From Neolentinus lepideus HHB14362 ss-1 (Eukaryota; Basidiomycota; Agaricomycetes; Gloeophyllales; Gloeophyllaceae), in NCBI GenBank assembly GCA_001632425.1, contig KV425720.1, positions 9,109-20,821 of the forward strand: 11,713 bases of DNA. The letters run 5' to 3'. Position 1 is the first letter of the stretch. Each line of letters starts with the position of its first letter. Below are positions 1 through 6,879 of the stretch, piece by piece. Made by a program: the position numbers and the translations under genes. The notes beneath the pieces were generated by a model that did not search any database, was not told where the DNA came from, and saw only the letters and a list, made by a program, of their open reading frames with translations.

Positions 1-216
1 GTGCGGGGATGCTCCATTTCCTCCTCTACCCTCATCTCAACGCAGCCGTGTTCCTGCAGAAAGCACGAAAATTGGTTGGGGCGGGAATTCCAAGACACCG
101 CCCACCCTCTCGTAAAGTTTCCCACCCTAGGTTGCGCCCTGACGGCGTTCTCATTCGTTTCAGAAATGGTGCGTTTTCTGCGTTGGAAGATTGGAGAAAG
201 GGTGGGCGCTCTCGGG

Positions 217-223
217 TATAAAA
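217..223 (+). promoter_or_regulatory. TATA box of a rightward promoter
   Basis: The sequence GTATAAAAACC gives a good TATA element. About 30 nt downstream (near 245-255) begins a strongly pyrimidine-rich stretch running to about 310, the usual look of a fungal core promoter and early leader. The first ATG in good position downstream is at 357, leaving a leader of roughly 100 nt. Upstream, 60-200 is GC-rich and contains two CCCACCCT boxes (around 98-130), which I cannot assign to a factor. This promoter would drive the intron-dense unit at 357-1110. Confidence 0.55.
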
Positions 224-356
224 ACCGTTGACGGTAGGTTCGAGTGAGCATCATCCTCCCCCCAGTCCTCGAGCCATTCCTATCTTCCCGTCCTCTCTCT
301 CTCCCATTCCATTCAACTCTGTGTGCTGTCGCTTTCGACGTGGACAGTCTTGCTTG

Positions 357-719
357 ATGGCGCCTTCGCTGTTGGCCTCGACGGCAATACAGGTAAGCAT
401 CTCCGTAAATCACCGATACTTGTGCTTATGGACTATCCTTACAGGTAAGCATCTCCGTAAATCACCGATACTTGTGCTTATGGACTATCCTTACAGATCG
501 CTTCCTCTCCTTTCATCAACGGTATACTGTGAGTATTCTTATTCGTGAATACTGTCTGTTCTAACGGTACACTATTAGTATTGTCCCGGTCGCAGTCTCT
601 TCGACATCACATGTAAGTAACACGGTTATACCCCACTCAAAGTCATTCCTAACATTGCTTAGCCGGACGAGGTAGGTCATCTATTCTACAGCTGTCAGTC
701 ATCCCACCGATCTTTCTGA
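357..719 (+). CDS. Candidate small multi-exon gene, 52 residues if all introns are removed; unknown function
   Basis: I do not recognise this protein. The model is exon 357-392, a duplicated intron 393-496, exon 497-528, intron 529-578, exon 579-612, intron 613-662, and last coding exon 663-719 ending in TGA. Exon lengths 36, 32 and 34 nt keep the frame and give a 52-residue peptide starting MAPSLLASTAIQ. The middle is hydrophobic (around INGILIVPVAV, residues 19-29), so a short membrane segment is possible. The start is the first ATG after the TATA box and leader. The introns of 50 nt at 529 and 613 have GTGAGT/GTAAGT donors and perfect CTAAC branch points 9-13 nt before the acceptor, so splicing itself is well supported; the coding claim is weak. 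A further donor lies at 751, 31 nt after the stop, so the transcript probably continues. It could equally be a spliced non-coding RNA or the decayed 5' end of a longer gene. Retaining one copy of the duplicated intron gives a different, longer open frame. Confidence 0.3.
393..496 (+). repeat. Exact tandem duplication of a 52-bp intron-like unit
   Basis: Two identical 52-bp copies, 393-444 and 445-496, lie head to tail. Each starts GTAAGC and ends CCTTACAG, so each copy is by itself a plausible intron with donor, a CTNAY-type branch site (CTTAT) and acceptor, and the two meet with no exon between them (ACAG then GTAAGC). The five bases TACAG occur before copy 1, at the copy junction and at the end of copy 2, so the duplication breakpoints sit in a 5-bp microhomology. 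The pair could be removed as one 104-nt intron, as two successive 52-nt introns, or with one copy kept. The lack of any mismatch indicates a recent event, or an assembly error, which should be excluded. Confidence 0.9.
529..578 (+). other. Intron, 50 nt
   Basis: The donor is GTGAGT at 529-534, the branch site CTAAC at 561-565 and the acceptor TATTAG ending at 578. Length and signals are typical of agaricomycete introns. It follows a 32-nt exon and precedes a 34-nt exon. Confidence 0.65.
613..662 (+). other. Intron, 50 nt
   Basis: The donor is a consensus GTAAGT at 613-618, the branch site CTAAC at 649-653 and the acceptor GCTTAG ending at 662. This is the strongest single intron in the rightward unit. 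Confidence 0.7.
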
Positions 720-750
720 AAATCCGGCCTAGGACCTGTAATGGTATCAG

Positions 751-818
751 GTAAGTTTTCTCGGATTTGAAGTGCACAACCGGTTCACGCCCTCAATAAG
801 GTTTCTATACCAACCAAG
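751..818 (+). other. Candidate intron, acceptor uncertain
   Basis: A consensus donor (ATCAG followed by GTAAGT) sits at 751. Possible acceptors end at 800, 818 and 836. I prefer 818, which lies about 22 nt after a CTCAA branch-like site; 800 is too close to it. The choice among 800, 818 and 836 does not change the downstream reading frame because they differ by 18-nt steps. If used, this intron lies beyond the TGA at 719, so it would be in the 3' untranslated part of the fully spliced form. Confidence 0.4.
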
Positions 819-892
819 TTCATATACAACAGTAAGGGATCGAAGTGACGAAGTGAAATACTAATACTGCAATAACTTGGCCTCCGAAGTCA

Positions 893-940
893 GTAAGTCA
901 GTCGCTTAATCTCGTATCTTGAGGCACAATACTAATTTAG
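893..940 (+). other. Candidate intron, 48 nt
   Basis: The donor is GTAAGT at 893-898, the branch site CTAAT at 932-936 and the acceptor TTTAG ending at 940. The signals and size match the introns upstream, which suggests that the transcription unit extends well beyond 719. Confidence 0.45.
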
Positions 941-973
941 AGCTATGTGTAGTGCAAGGCGTATACTATGCTC

Positions 974-1022
974 GTGCGTTTGTTTCTCTATTCGACTTTC
1001 TGCGCTAATACTTACTTGTCAG
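974..1022 (+). other. Candidate intron, 49 nt
   Basis: The donor is GTGCGT at 974-979, the branch site CTAAT at 1005-1009 and the acceptor TTGTCAG ending at 1022. The donor is weaker than the others. A further acceptor-like TTACAG ends at 1106, with possible donors at 1045 or 1059, so a last intron may run up to the edge of the satellite. I see no coding exon between these modules. Confidence 0.35.
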
Positions 1023-1139
1023 ATGTCTATTATTCGCCCCTAGAGTATCTCGATATACGTCAATACCTAGATAATGCTTATTTACGCATAGTACTTCTAC
1101 TTACAGTAGCAGGGCCGGACAACGGGAGTGCGCACGGGG

Positions 1140-2200
1140 ATCGGTTAATGTCCCCCGCCGCTGGCGAGGTGACAGACGACGGGGTGGACAGCGCAGCCAA
1201 GAGTGCACAGGGACAGGCGCGTTGACTTCCAGGTGGTAGAGACCGCTTTTCGGGCGTTGACTCCCCATGGTCGAGACCGCCGACTGCTCCGTCTTTGAAG
1301 TGATCGCGACCTCTCGAGCAGAACGCTGACACCGCGCAAGCGGTGATCGCGTCGATGAGCAGCCACGTACGCCATGGTGTTGACTCCCTGTCAAGGTCGA
1401 GACCGCCATTGCGCACGTTGACCAGAGACGGACGCCGAGCACGGACAGGGATGGGCGGGGTACATCCTCCCCAACGCTGCCTTGCACGTCGACACTGCGT
1501 CAGCGGTGGCTGAGTACACGAGTAGCCGAGCACGTCGACTCCCTCGAGTGAGGTCGAGTCCGTGCGTGCGTCTACGCGTTAACCTCACGACGTTCGTGTT
1601 GACTCCTGCCTGCGCGGTTGAGACCACGACGGTGCGGGACCGGCAGCAGGGTGGAGGCACGGCAACGACTCACAGAGGTAGAGACCGCCGTATCCGCTCG
1701 TCTCCTCGTCGAGCCAGTGGATGTCCTCCTGCGCGCTGCGTCCTCGTCGATACCGCGCAAGCGAGTAGACGAGTAGACGTGCACGTCGACTCCCTCGAAT
1801 GAGGTCGAGTCCGTGCGTGCGTCCACGCGTCGACCTCACGACGTTCGTGTCGACTCTCGCCTTCGCCGCGGTCGAGACCACGACGGCTGGAGACCGGCAG
1901 CAGGGTGGAGGCGTGGCGACGACTCCTAGGGGTAGAGACCGCCCGAAGGCGTTGACTCCCTCACGTCGGGCCAGCGGATGTCCTCCTGAGCGTTGCTGAC
2001 TCGTCGACACCGCGCAAGCAGCGAATACGTCGACGAGTAGACATGCACGTCGACTCTCTCGAATGAGGTTAAGACCGTGTGCACGTCTACGCGTCCACCT
2101 CGCATTCGCGTTGACTCCCGTCTTCAACGGTCGAGACCGCGATGGCGTGAACACCGCGCAGTGACAGCATGACAACAGGACGGAGGGCTGACGTCAACTC
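1140..2200. repeat. CpG-rich hierarchical satellite (about 31-34 bp base unit, 251-264 bp higher-order unit)
   Basis: A two-part motif, GTTGACTCCC or GTCGACTCCC followed by GGTCGAGACCGC, recurs about thirteen times, beginning near 1222, 1256, 1379, 1534, 1598, 1665, 1785, 1849, 1918, 1952, 2049, 2109 and 2193. Most gaps are near multiples of 30-34 bp. On top of this, long blocks repeat: the block starting CACGTCGACTCCCTCGA at 1531 returns at 1782 (period 251) and, more diverged, at 2046 (period 264). Copies share GTGCGTGCGTC, CTCACGACGTTCGTGT and GACCGGCAGCAGGGTGGAGG. A second motif, ACCGCGCAAGC, recurs near 1334, 1752 and 2011. The many open frames on both strands follow from the GC-rich, stop-poor composition and are not genes. 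The array ends near 2170-2220. Confidence 0.8.
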
Positions 2201-2228
2201 TGAGCGGTAGTGACTGCTCGAACAGCGG

Positions 2229-2453
2229 TCACTTCCGCTGGTTGAGGCTGCCAGCGCGCCCTGTTGCCATGCTGTTGTCGTCGGGAGGCTCTGGGCAAGT
2301 CGTCAGGACACGTAGCGAAGGTTGAGCAGGAGGCCTGTGCCCTCCTTCGGCTGGTAGGCATGGGGTGGTGGTGAGAGGTCGCCCGTGTCGAGAAACGGAG
2401 TGTTGAGAGTTGTCGAGGGCGCTGGGCGGTTGGTATGCTGGGTATTGAGTCAT
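2229..2453 (-). CDS. Candidate short proline-rich reading frame, 74 residues, possibly an exon
   Basis: An ATG at 2453-2451 opens a frame of 74 codons ending in TGA at 2231-2229. It starts MTQYPAYQPPSALDN and is rich in proline, serine and arginine. It begins 7 nt after an acceptor-like CTACAG that ends at 2461, so it may be the first coding exon after a leader intron. I do not recognise it. An overlapping second frame is also open over this stretch, and the neighbouring satellite is GC-rich, so chance openness is a real possibility. No downstream exon or terminator could be shown. Confidence 0.22.
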   Translation of the reverse strand: MTQYPAYQPPSALDNSQHSVSRHGRPLTTTPCLPAEGGHRPPAQPSLRVLTTCPEPPDDNSMATGRAGSLNQRK

Positions 2454-2460
2454 GAATAAC

Positions 2461-2505
2461 CTGTAGCAGTCGAAAGTCAATACAAATAACATGTAGACGA
2501 CATAC
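2461..2505 (-). other. Intron-like module A, 45 nt (minus strand)
   Basis: Read leftward it begins GTATGT at 2505 and ends GACTGCTACAG at 2461, with TTGACT and CGACT as branch-like sites. It is a diverged duplicate of the module at 2572-2616: I count 8 differences in 45 positions. The flanks are duplicated too, so the repeated block spans about 85 bp. Confidence 0.35.
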
Positions 2506-2571
2506 CTTTGCCAATTCTACCGAGTTTAAGTCCTGGGTAGTTGTTACATCGAATATTTAGTCGCGAATGAC

Positions 2572-2616
2572 CTGTAGCAGTCCAAAGTCAATATAGAGAA
2601 CATGGGCACCACATAC
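2572..2616 (-). other. Intron-like module B, 45 nt (minus strand)
   Basis: Read leftward it begins GTATGT at 2616 and ends GACTGCTACAG at 2572. Donor, branch region and acceptor are exactly those kept in module A, while the middle has drifted. The 66-nt stretch between A and B has one frame open toward module A, but its phase does not join cleanly to the frame that follows, so no protein model is offered. Confidence 0.35.
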
Positions 2617-2630
2617 CTCTGCGAATCCAA

Positions 2631-2673
2631 CTGAATTCAACTATTCCATTGGACATCCCACTGAATTCAACTA
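2631..2673. repeat. Short tandem repeat, 30-bp period, two copies
   Basis: CTGAATTCAACTA occurs at 2631-2643 and again at 2661-2673, with related bases on both sides. Beyond it, 2680-3500 has no gene I can support. The part from about 3100 to 3500 is A/G-rich on the plus strand and probably holds the 3' flank of the leftward gene that ends at 3514. Confidence 0.6.
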
Positions 2674-3329
2674 CCTCTCCTCCCTCCGCGAGTCCATCTC
2701 TCCACCCTAATCCTAGATCTTGCGCACAGCGTTCATATTGAGTATTATCTATTCACATTACTAAACCGATTCCGCGAAGCAACCAGCCGGTCCACGAAAC
2801 TCGGCGTGCACCAAGGTTCAGCGAGGAAACGCGAGTAATTAGTGATGGCGCGTAGACAGCAAATAGATTGAATACGTACCGATCCCAACGCGCTGATGCA
2901 CGAAATACTCAAGTGTGTCGCGTAGACGATTACCGGACAGCGTAGTGGCCGTGGTCGACAGAGTCAAGACAGAACGCGCGAAGCAAAGGCAAGACGCGTC
3001 GTCTCGATCGAGCTAAGCCAGTCGACCGCCGCTCCCAAGATCGCTCCACAGCAGAAATCATAATTGCATTCGTCCAGATTCGTAAACAGTCGTCTATCTA
3101 CGTTTGTACACTCTAGTAATACGCGTGATCGTAATATATCCGCTACAGCAGACAGTTATGCAAGGGAAAGGAATTGTACAAGGTAAACAGAAATGTCATA
3201 AGGAGAACAAGTTGAAGGTGGGAAGTCCAAGTATTAGACTAGTAAAGAAGGTAGAGGTAGGATGCAAGGGATGCAATCAAACATGGGATGTGCGGATATG
3301 AATGATAAAAGGGGGAGGTGGAAAGTGTA

Positions 3330-3356
3330 TACCTATGCACATATGTACGTACAATG
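3330..3356 (-). terminator. Possible 3'-end processing region of the leftward gene
   Basis: On the minus strand, about 160-185 nt past the stop codon at 3514, the sequence holds TGTACGTACATATGTGCATA, with TGTA and TACATA/TATGTG elements of the kind that guide fungal polyadenylation. The flanking minus-strand DNA is T-rich. No exact cleavage site can be given. Confidence 0.25.
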
Positions 3357-3513
3357 CGAGGAATGCCGAAAGTCCACAGGCGCGTGTGTCGAACAGCGCA
3401 ATAAATACGATAAAGTCGGAGCGGTGAGAGGTCTATGGGTGCGGGATGGGTAGTAGAGGATGATGTGGCGCGCGATACTTGAGAACGATGGGACAAGCAG
3501 GTTGCCGGACAAA

Positions 3514-4529
3514 CTAATAGCTCATCCGCCTCCTCCTGTCCCTCGACCCTGCGGTGCTCCCCCACCCGGTAAATAAGCGCTTGAGGAAGGGTTGACCTCC
3601 TTTCTTTTTGAGAGTTGCAGGGGTAGCTTGTCTGGAAGGCTGTGTTGCGGGTAAATGGGCGCCAAGGAGTACAGGGTTGAGGTGCGAGCACCATTGCATG
3701 CAGGACAGCGGACGAAAAATCGCGAAAGCATAGAAAAGCGCCCGCGAACGGAGAGAAACACAGCCAATTATCCGTTAACAGCCAATGACCCTAGAGCAGT
3801 ACGAGATCAACTCACCATAACCCTGACATCTCCACCTGGATACACATATGCTCCTTGCCCGGGCGGCAGCGCCACGACTTTGCCGCCAATCACATAGGGT
3901 ACACCCGCGTTCTTGGCATAATAGCCTTGCGGTGGGGACGAGTAGACGACAGGCTGCCGCGCTTGTGTTTGAGCGGATGTTGGATGTGGGTAGGCGTACA
4001 CGGGCTTGGGGTAATAGACGACTGGTGATGGCTTCGTCGGGCTGCGGTTGCGGGACGATGTATGAGAATGGGAGAGGGAGTTGGAGCGGTGTGGCGAGGA
4101 GGATTGAGAGGTCGATTGCGAGTGTGAGTGGGGAGGCGGTTGTGACGGTTCCTGCGCCAACGAGTACGTTTTCGACCGCACAGGCTGGGTCGGCCTATAC
4201 GCCTCCCTCTGCTGCACATACCCATGCGTATTCGCGCTCGCATTTCTCCGCCCTCCCGCGCCGCCCGCATGCAAGCTGATGCTCCTCTCTCTTCCTGTCC
4301 TCTTCATCTCCAGATCCCGCGCAAAGAGCCCTGGGCTGCCAGGAAACTCAGACGGCGGTGAGGCGTAGAGGGGTACGGCGGCTCGCTCTGCGGCTTCGGA
4401 ACGGGTGAGCTGGAAGGGGTTGTTGTAAAGGGAGCGGGAGTGGGTCTGGGAGACGACCCAGTTGTTGACGCGATTGTGGGTGGCCATCGCGCGCTGGTAG
4501 GCTTCAGGAGAATAATCGTATTCGGTCAT
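3514..4529 (-). CDS. Hypothetical basidiomycete protein, 279 residues, two exons, low-complexity with basic C-terminus
   Basis: This is the best protein gene of the window; its function is unknown. Exon 1 runs 4529-3816 (238 codons), followed by an intron 3815-3640 and exon 2 at 3639-3514 (41 codons and TAG). The open frame extends upstream of 4529, but the only earlier start-like codon is TTG (4592); the ATG at 4529 has G at -3 and opens MTEYDYSPEAYQR. Order of parts: a conserved-looking N-terminus (residues 1-40, with NNWV and NNPF); a linker; a Ser/His/Pro-rich disordered stretch (about 128-169, many SHS and SP pairs); a Tyr/Pro/Val-rich segment (170-238, with VVYYPKPVYAYP and PYVIGGKVVALPPG); and a basic tail containing KKKGGQPFLKRLF and ending RDRRRRMSY. 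There is no signal peptide or membrane segment. Short N-terminal YSPEAY and C-terminal PFLKRL patterns are familiar to me from orphan agaricomycete proteins, but this is from memory and unchecked. The basic tail might suit nuclear or membrane-surface binding; that is inference. Skipping the intron would end the protein at TGA after VMVS and lose the tail. Confidence 0.75.
3640..3815 (-). other. Intron of the 279-residue gene, 176 nt
   Basis: The donor is GTGAGT (3815-3810), directly after the codon ATG (phase 0). The acceptor CACAG ends at 3640; apart from one AG 25 nt after the donor, it is the first AG in the intron. A CTCAAC branch-like site lies about 40 nt before it. Splicing restores the frame into a sequence with the KKKGGQPFLKRLF tail, while readthrough stops at once. 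At 176 nt it is clearly longer than the ~50-nt introns elsewhere in the window. Confidence 0.75.
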
Positions 4530-4673
4530 GGCGGTAGATGTAGCGTCGAAGGATACACCGCGAGAGTAGGATCGTACCGTTGCCACCGTCAAAACTGAGT
4601 AATCAGACCTGAGAGGATGTGGCGCGAGTCGCTGATGGAGCGAGACGGGTGGAAAACGAGGCCTGGATGGTCT

Positions 4674-4680
4674 CTATATA
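4674..4680 (-). promoter_or_regulatory. TATA box of the leftward 279-residue gene
   Basis: The minus strand reads CCTATATAGAGACC, a clear TATA element about 145 nt upstream of the ATG at 4529. Transcription would be expected to start near 4650, giving a leader of about 120 nt. Confidence 0.6.
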
Positions 4681-4895
4681 GGCCAGAGTCTAATAGTAAT
4701 ACTTCGGCGGAATGATCCTTGAGGCCTGAACCTTCGAGCTTGCCAGAATGAGCAAGTACTATTGTGTATTTCGTGATCGACGTGGAAGCCTAGCACAGCC
4801 AGTAGCGACCTTTTATGTTTCCGCAGGTAAGTAAGTGCGGGGCGAGGTACCAGAATCCAATTCTCTGTATATCGATGAAGCAGGTATATAAGGAA

Positions 4896-5301
4896 TTAGG
4901 GTATGCGAGCAAACCACAGCAGATGACCAAACTCAACGCCTCGAGGCCGCAAGCCCTCTCCCGGAGTGTGTCCCATATACAGCACCCTGCCGGCCGAATC
5001 GGCTGTTTGCTTGCTGGATTTGCTTCCGCTGCCTGGTTTACTTGTCTTATTCCCTATTCGCACCTGCTGCTGTTTGGGCTGCTGTGAGTTGGACACCCGG
5101 GCTCTGATGTCGTCAAGCCACGCTAGCAAACGCGGAGGAACTGATCTCTTCGGGGAAATCTTTCTCGAAAAACTCGACTCTCTATTCCTATACAATGCAC
5201 CCTGGATAATAGCTGCTATCCCCGACAAATCAGCACAATGATACTGATGTTGGGCTGTATGGACTAGTCCCACTATTTTCCTCGTGCTAGTCACTATGCT
5301 G
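4896..5301 (-). other. Open segment without ATG, possible internal or last exon
   Basis: A leftward frame is open from an acceptor-like GTTTCAG (exon side beginning near 5301) to TAA at 4898-4896. It has no ATG near its beginning; the nominal start further out is TTG. Its middle has a protein-like, hydrophilic composition (for example SFSRKISPKRSVPPRLL, then a Lys/Ser/Gln-rich stretch). I could not find an upstream exon in matching phase within 5310-5500. An opposing frame from ATG 4815 on the plus strand is equally open. Either could be chance. No other gene is seen between 4690 and 5870. Confidence 0.2.
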
Positions 5302-6034
5302 AAACGCAAACAATATCCCTCTATCAGCGACGCACCTCCTCCTCGACTCCACTTAACCTACAACATGACATCAAGCAGCCAAACTGCAGGTGAATTTCCT
5401 GCTTGGAGACCCTGATGACGTATGCCTCGCAGTGACTGCTCAGGTGACTGACTGCGCTGTATTCACCGCGCTTGATAACCAGCAATGACATTCAATCCCG
5501 GCTCCCTCACAAGGTCCATACATACATACTGGAATCACAATCTCACATTTTCACGCACTGCGTGCGAGGCTGCGTCATAGGTCCCTCCCATCTTTCACCA
5601 CACGAATTTTTCTGCAGCAGGCGTCTGTCGTAAAACTTTCTGTGAATGAGGTTTGCACTTCAGTGTACCGTGTCATGTTCATGGTCTCGGCTCTTCGTGT
5701 CTTTGAGGGCGCTTCCACTCGATAGACTAATGCCCCTGGATTTTTCCACCACCGCCGGACTCCAGAGTCTAGGCTCGTCTTCCACTAGCATCCTTCCAGG
5801 ACCAGCATCATCTTGGTAGCGACGCTATACCTGTCCTCGTCAATCCCGAAGAGCCACCGGATCTTCAATTGCCGAGCAGTCCCCGCCGTTTTCATCTTGC
5901 CATCTACACCCTGCTAATCTTCATACCAGTGCTATCACTCGCATCGCATCGCATCTATCCATCAGCGGCGAAGCTACGTCTATCAGCGCCAACATCTGCA
6001 GTCCGGATTGCCGTCTATGTCGGTAAGCAGCACT

Positions 6035-6127
6035 CATCTCATCTTCCAGACACATATATCCACCGCATCTCGCCTTCGAGACACGTCTATTTACCACATC
6101 TCACCTTCCAGATGCAAATGCCCGTCT
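6035..6127. repeat. Degenerate 31-bp tandem repeat, three units
   Basis: Units begin CATCTCATCTTCCAGACAC at 6035, CATCTCGCCTTCGAGACAC at 6066 and CATCTCACCTTCCAGATGC at 6097, spaced exactly 31 bp apart. A partial further copy (GTCTTCCAGACCCAC) follows out of register near 6123. The open frame across this region on the plus strand starts with TTG, not ATG, and I do not call it a gene. Confidence 0.65.
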
Positions 6128-6356
6128 TCCAGACCCACACCTCGCCCTAGGAACGCAGCATAGGCTAATAGCAGCATATTATTTGGGGCGCGCTATATCT
6201 GCCTATATGAAAGTCTCTATAACTATAGTTTTCTCGCAGCTGCCTATGCATATCAGTGTAGCTAGCCAAATTGGTGTAGCTGCTGTCGGGCAGCTGTTTA
6301 ATCGGTGAACTTACCTGGTTGAATTGGTGCAACTTCTTCCGACCATCCGTAACGAC

Positions 6357-6469
6357 AGTCTTCTGCGCACATGGATTGCCTATTGTCTTCCGCGCATCCA
6401 CACCTAATATCCCATGCTCCAACATTTATAGTCTTCTGTTCATAGGATCTGCTTATTGTCCTCCTCATA
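6357..6469. repeat. Diverged direct repeat, 73-bp period, two units
   Basis: AGTCTTCTG at 6357 is followed by TGCCTATTGTCTTCC; AGTCTTCTG at 6430 is followed by TGCTTATTGTCCTCC. The preceding bases (CCATCC and CCATGCTCC) also correspond. The copies are well diverged, so this is an old duplication. Confidence 0.45.
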
Positions 6470-6539
6470 CTACTAGCTGTGCGCTAGCTAGCTTTCATCT
6501 TTGATCTTGGTCCTCGGCCTCGAAGAGTTTCACCTTAGG

Positions 6540-6654
6540 ACGCGGAAAGACCGAACGGTTTTACCCTCGCACGCAAAGACCCTCTACCTGCCACACGCCA
6601 GGACAGAACGGCTTCCACCCCTCACGCAAGGATGGCACGGTCGCGAACGCACAC
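6540..6654. repeat. Degenerate short tandem repeat, 24-31 bp units
   Basis: Units start with ACGCGGAAAGACC at 6540, ACGCAAAGACCC at 6571, ACGCCAGGACAGAACGG at 6595 and ACGCAAGGATGGCACGG at 6624, each followed by a pyrimidine-rich part. The plus-strand frame across it translates to a loosely repeating Arg/Lys/Pro sequence, best read as a by-product of the repeat. Confidence 0.4.
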
Positions 6655-6840
6655 AAGAGCAGCTGGCTGCGAAGCCATTCCATATCAAGCATTAAGCTCT
6701 CCACTCGGGATGTCGTGGGCTATGAAGTTCTGGACCGGGATATGTATGATCGTGTGCGAGTGGACCCTCAGCGGTATCAATATTAGTGTGGACGAGTCGG
6801 GGATTAGTAAAGTTCGCAGCTGCGGATCCCGCTGCACGTT

Positions 6841-6875
<35 letters not shown>

Positions 6876-6876
6876 G
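6841..6876. repeat. Microsatellite (TCTCAC)n, about six units
   Basis: TCTCAC is repeated five times, with a sixth unit ending in G instead of C. Because the unit is six bases it stays open in several frames (Leu-Thr on plus, Arg-Val on minus); neither is taken as coding. Confidence 0.9.
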
Positions 6877-6879
6877 CTC

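Noticed and set aside
672..732. Extra intron GTAGGT...CCTAG within the fourth exon
   Set aside because: It would leave a 9-nt exon and run into TAA at once; the branch site is poor, so the simple exon is preferred.
1078..2175. Many long overlapping open frames on both strands
   Set aside because: They lie inside the GC-rich satellite, where stop codons are rare in all frames, and they translate to repeat-periodic Arg/Ser/Thr sequence without family features.
4530..4592. Upstream extension of the leftward gene to a start at 4592
   Set aside because: The codon at 4592 is TTG; the first ATG in frame is at 4529, with a good context and a recognisable N-terminus.
5412..5455. TGATGA and CTGA boxes suggesting a C/D snoRNA
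   Set aside because: The boxes are only about 40 nt apart, the C box lacks the leading purine, and no terminal stem is seen.
5869..6150. Plus-strand frame with a signal-peptide-like hydrophobic start
   Set aside because: It begins with TTG, not ATG, has no supporting splice signals, and its second half is the 31-bp tandem repeat.
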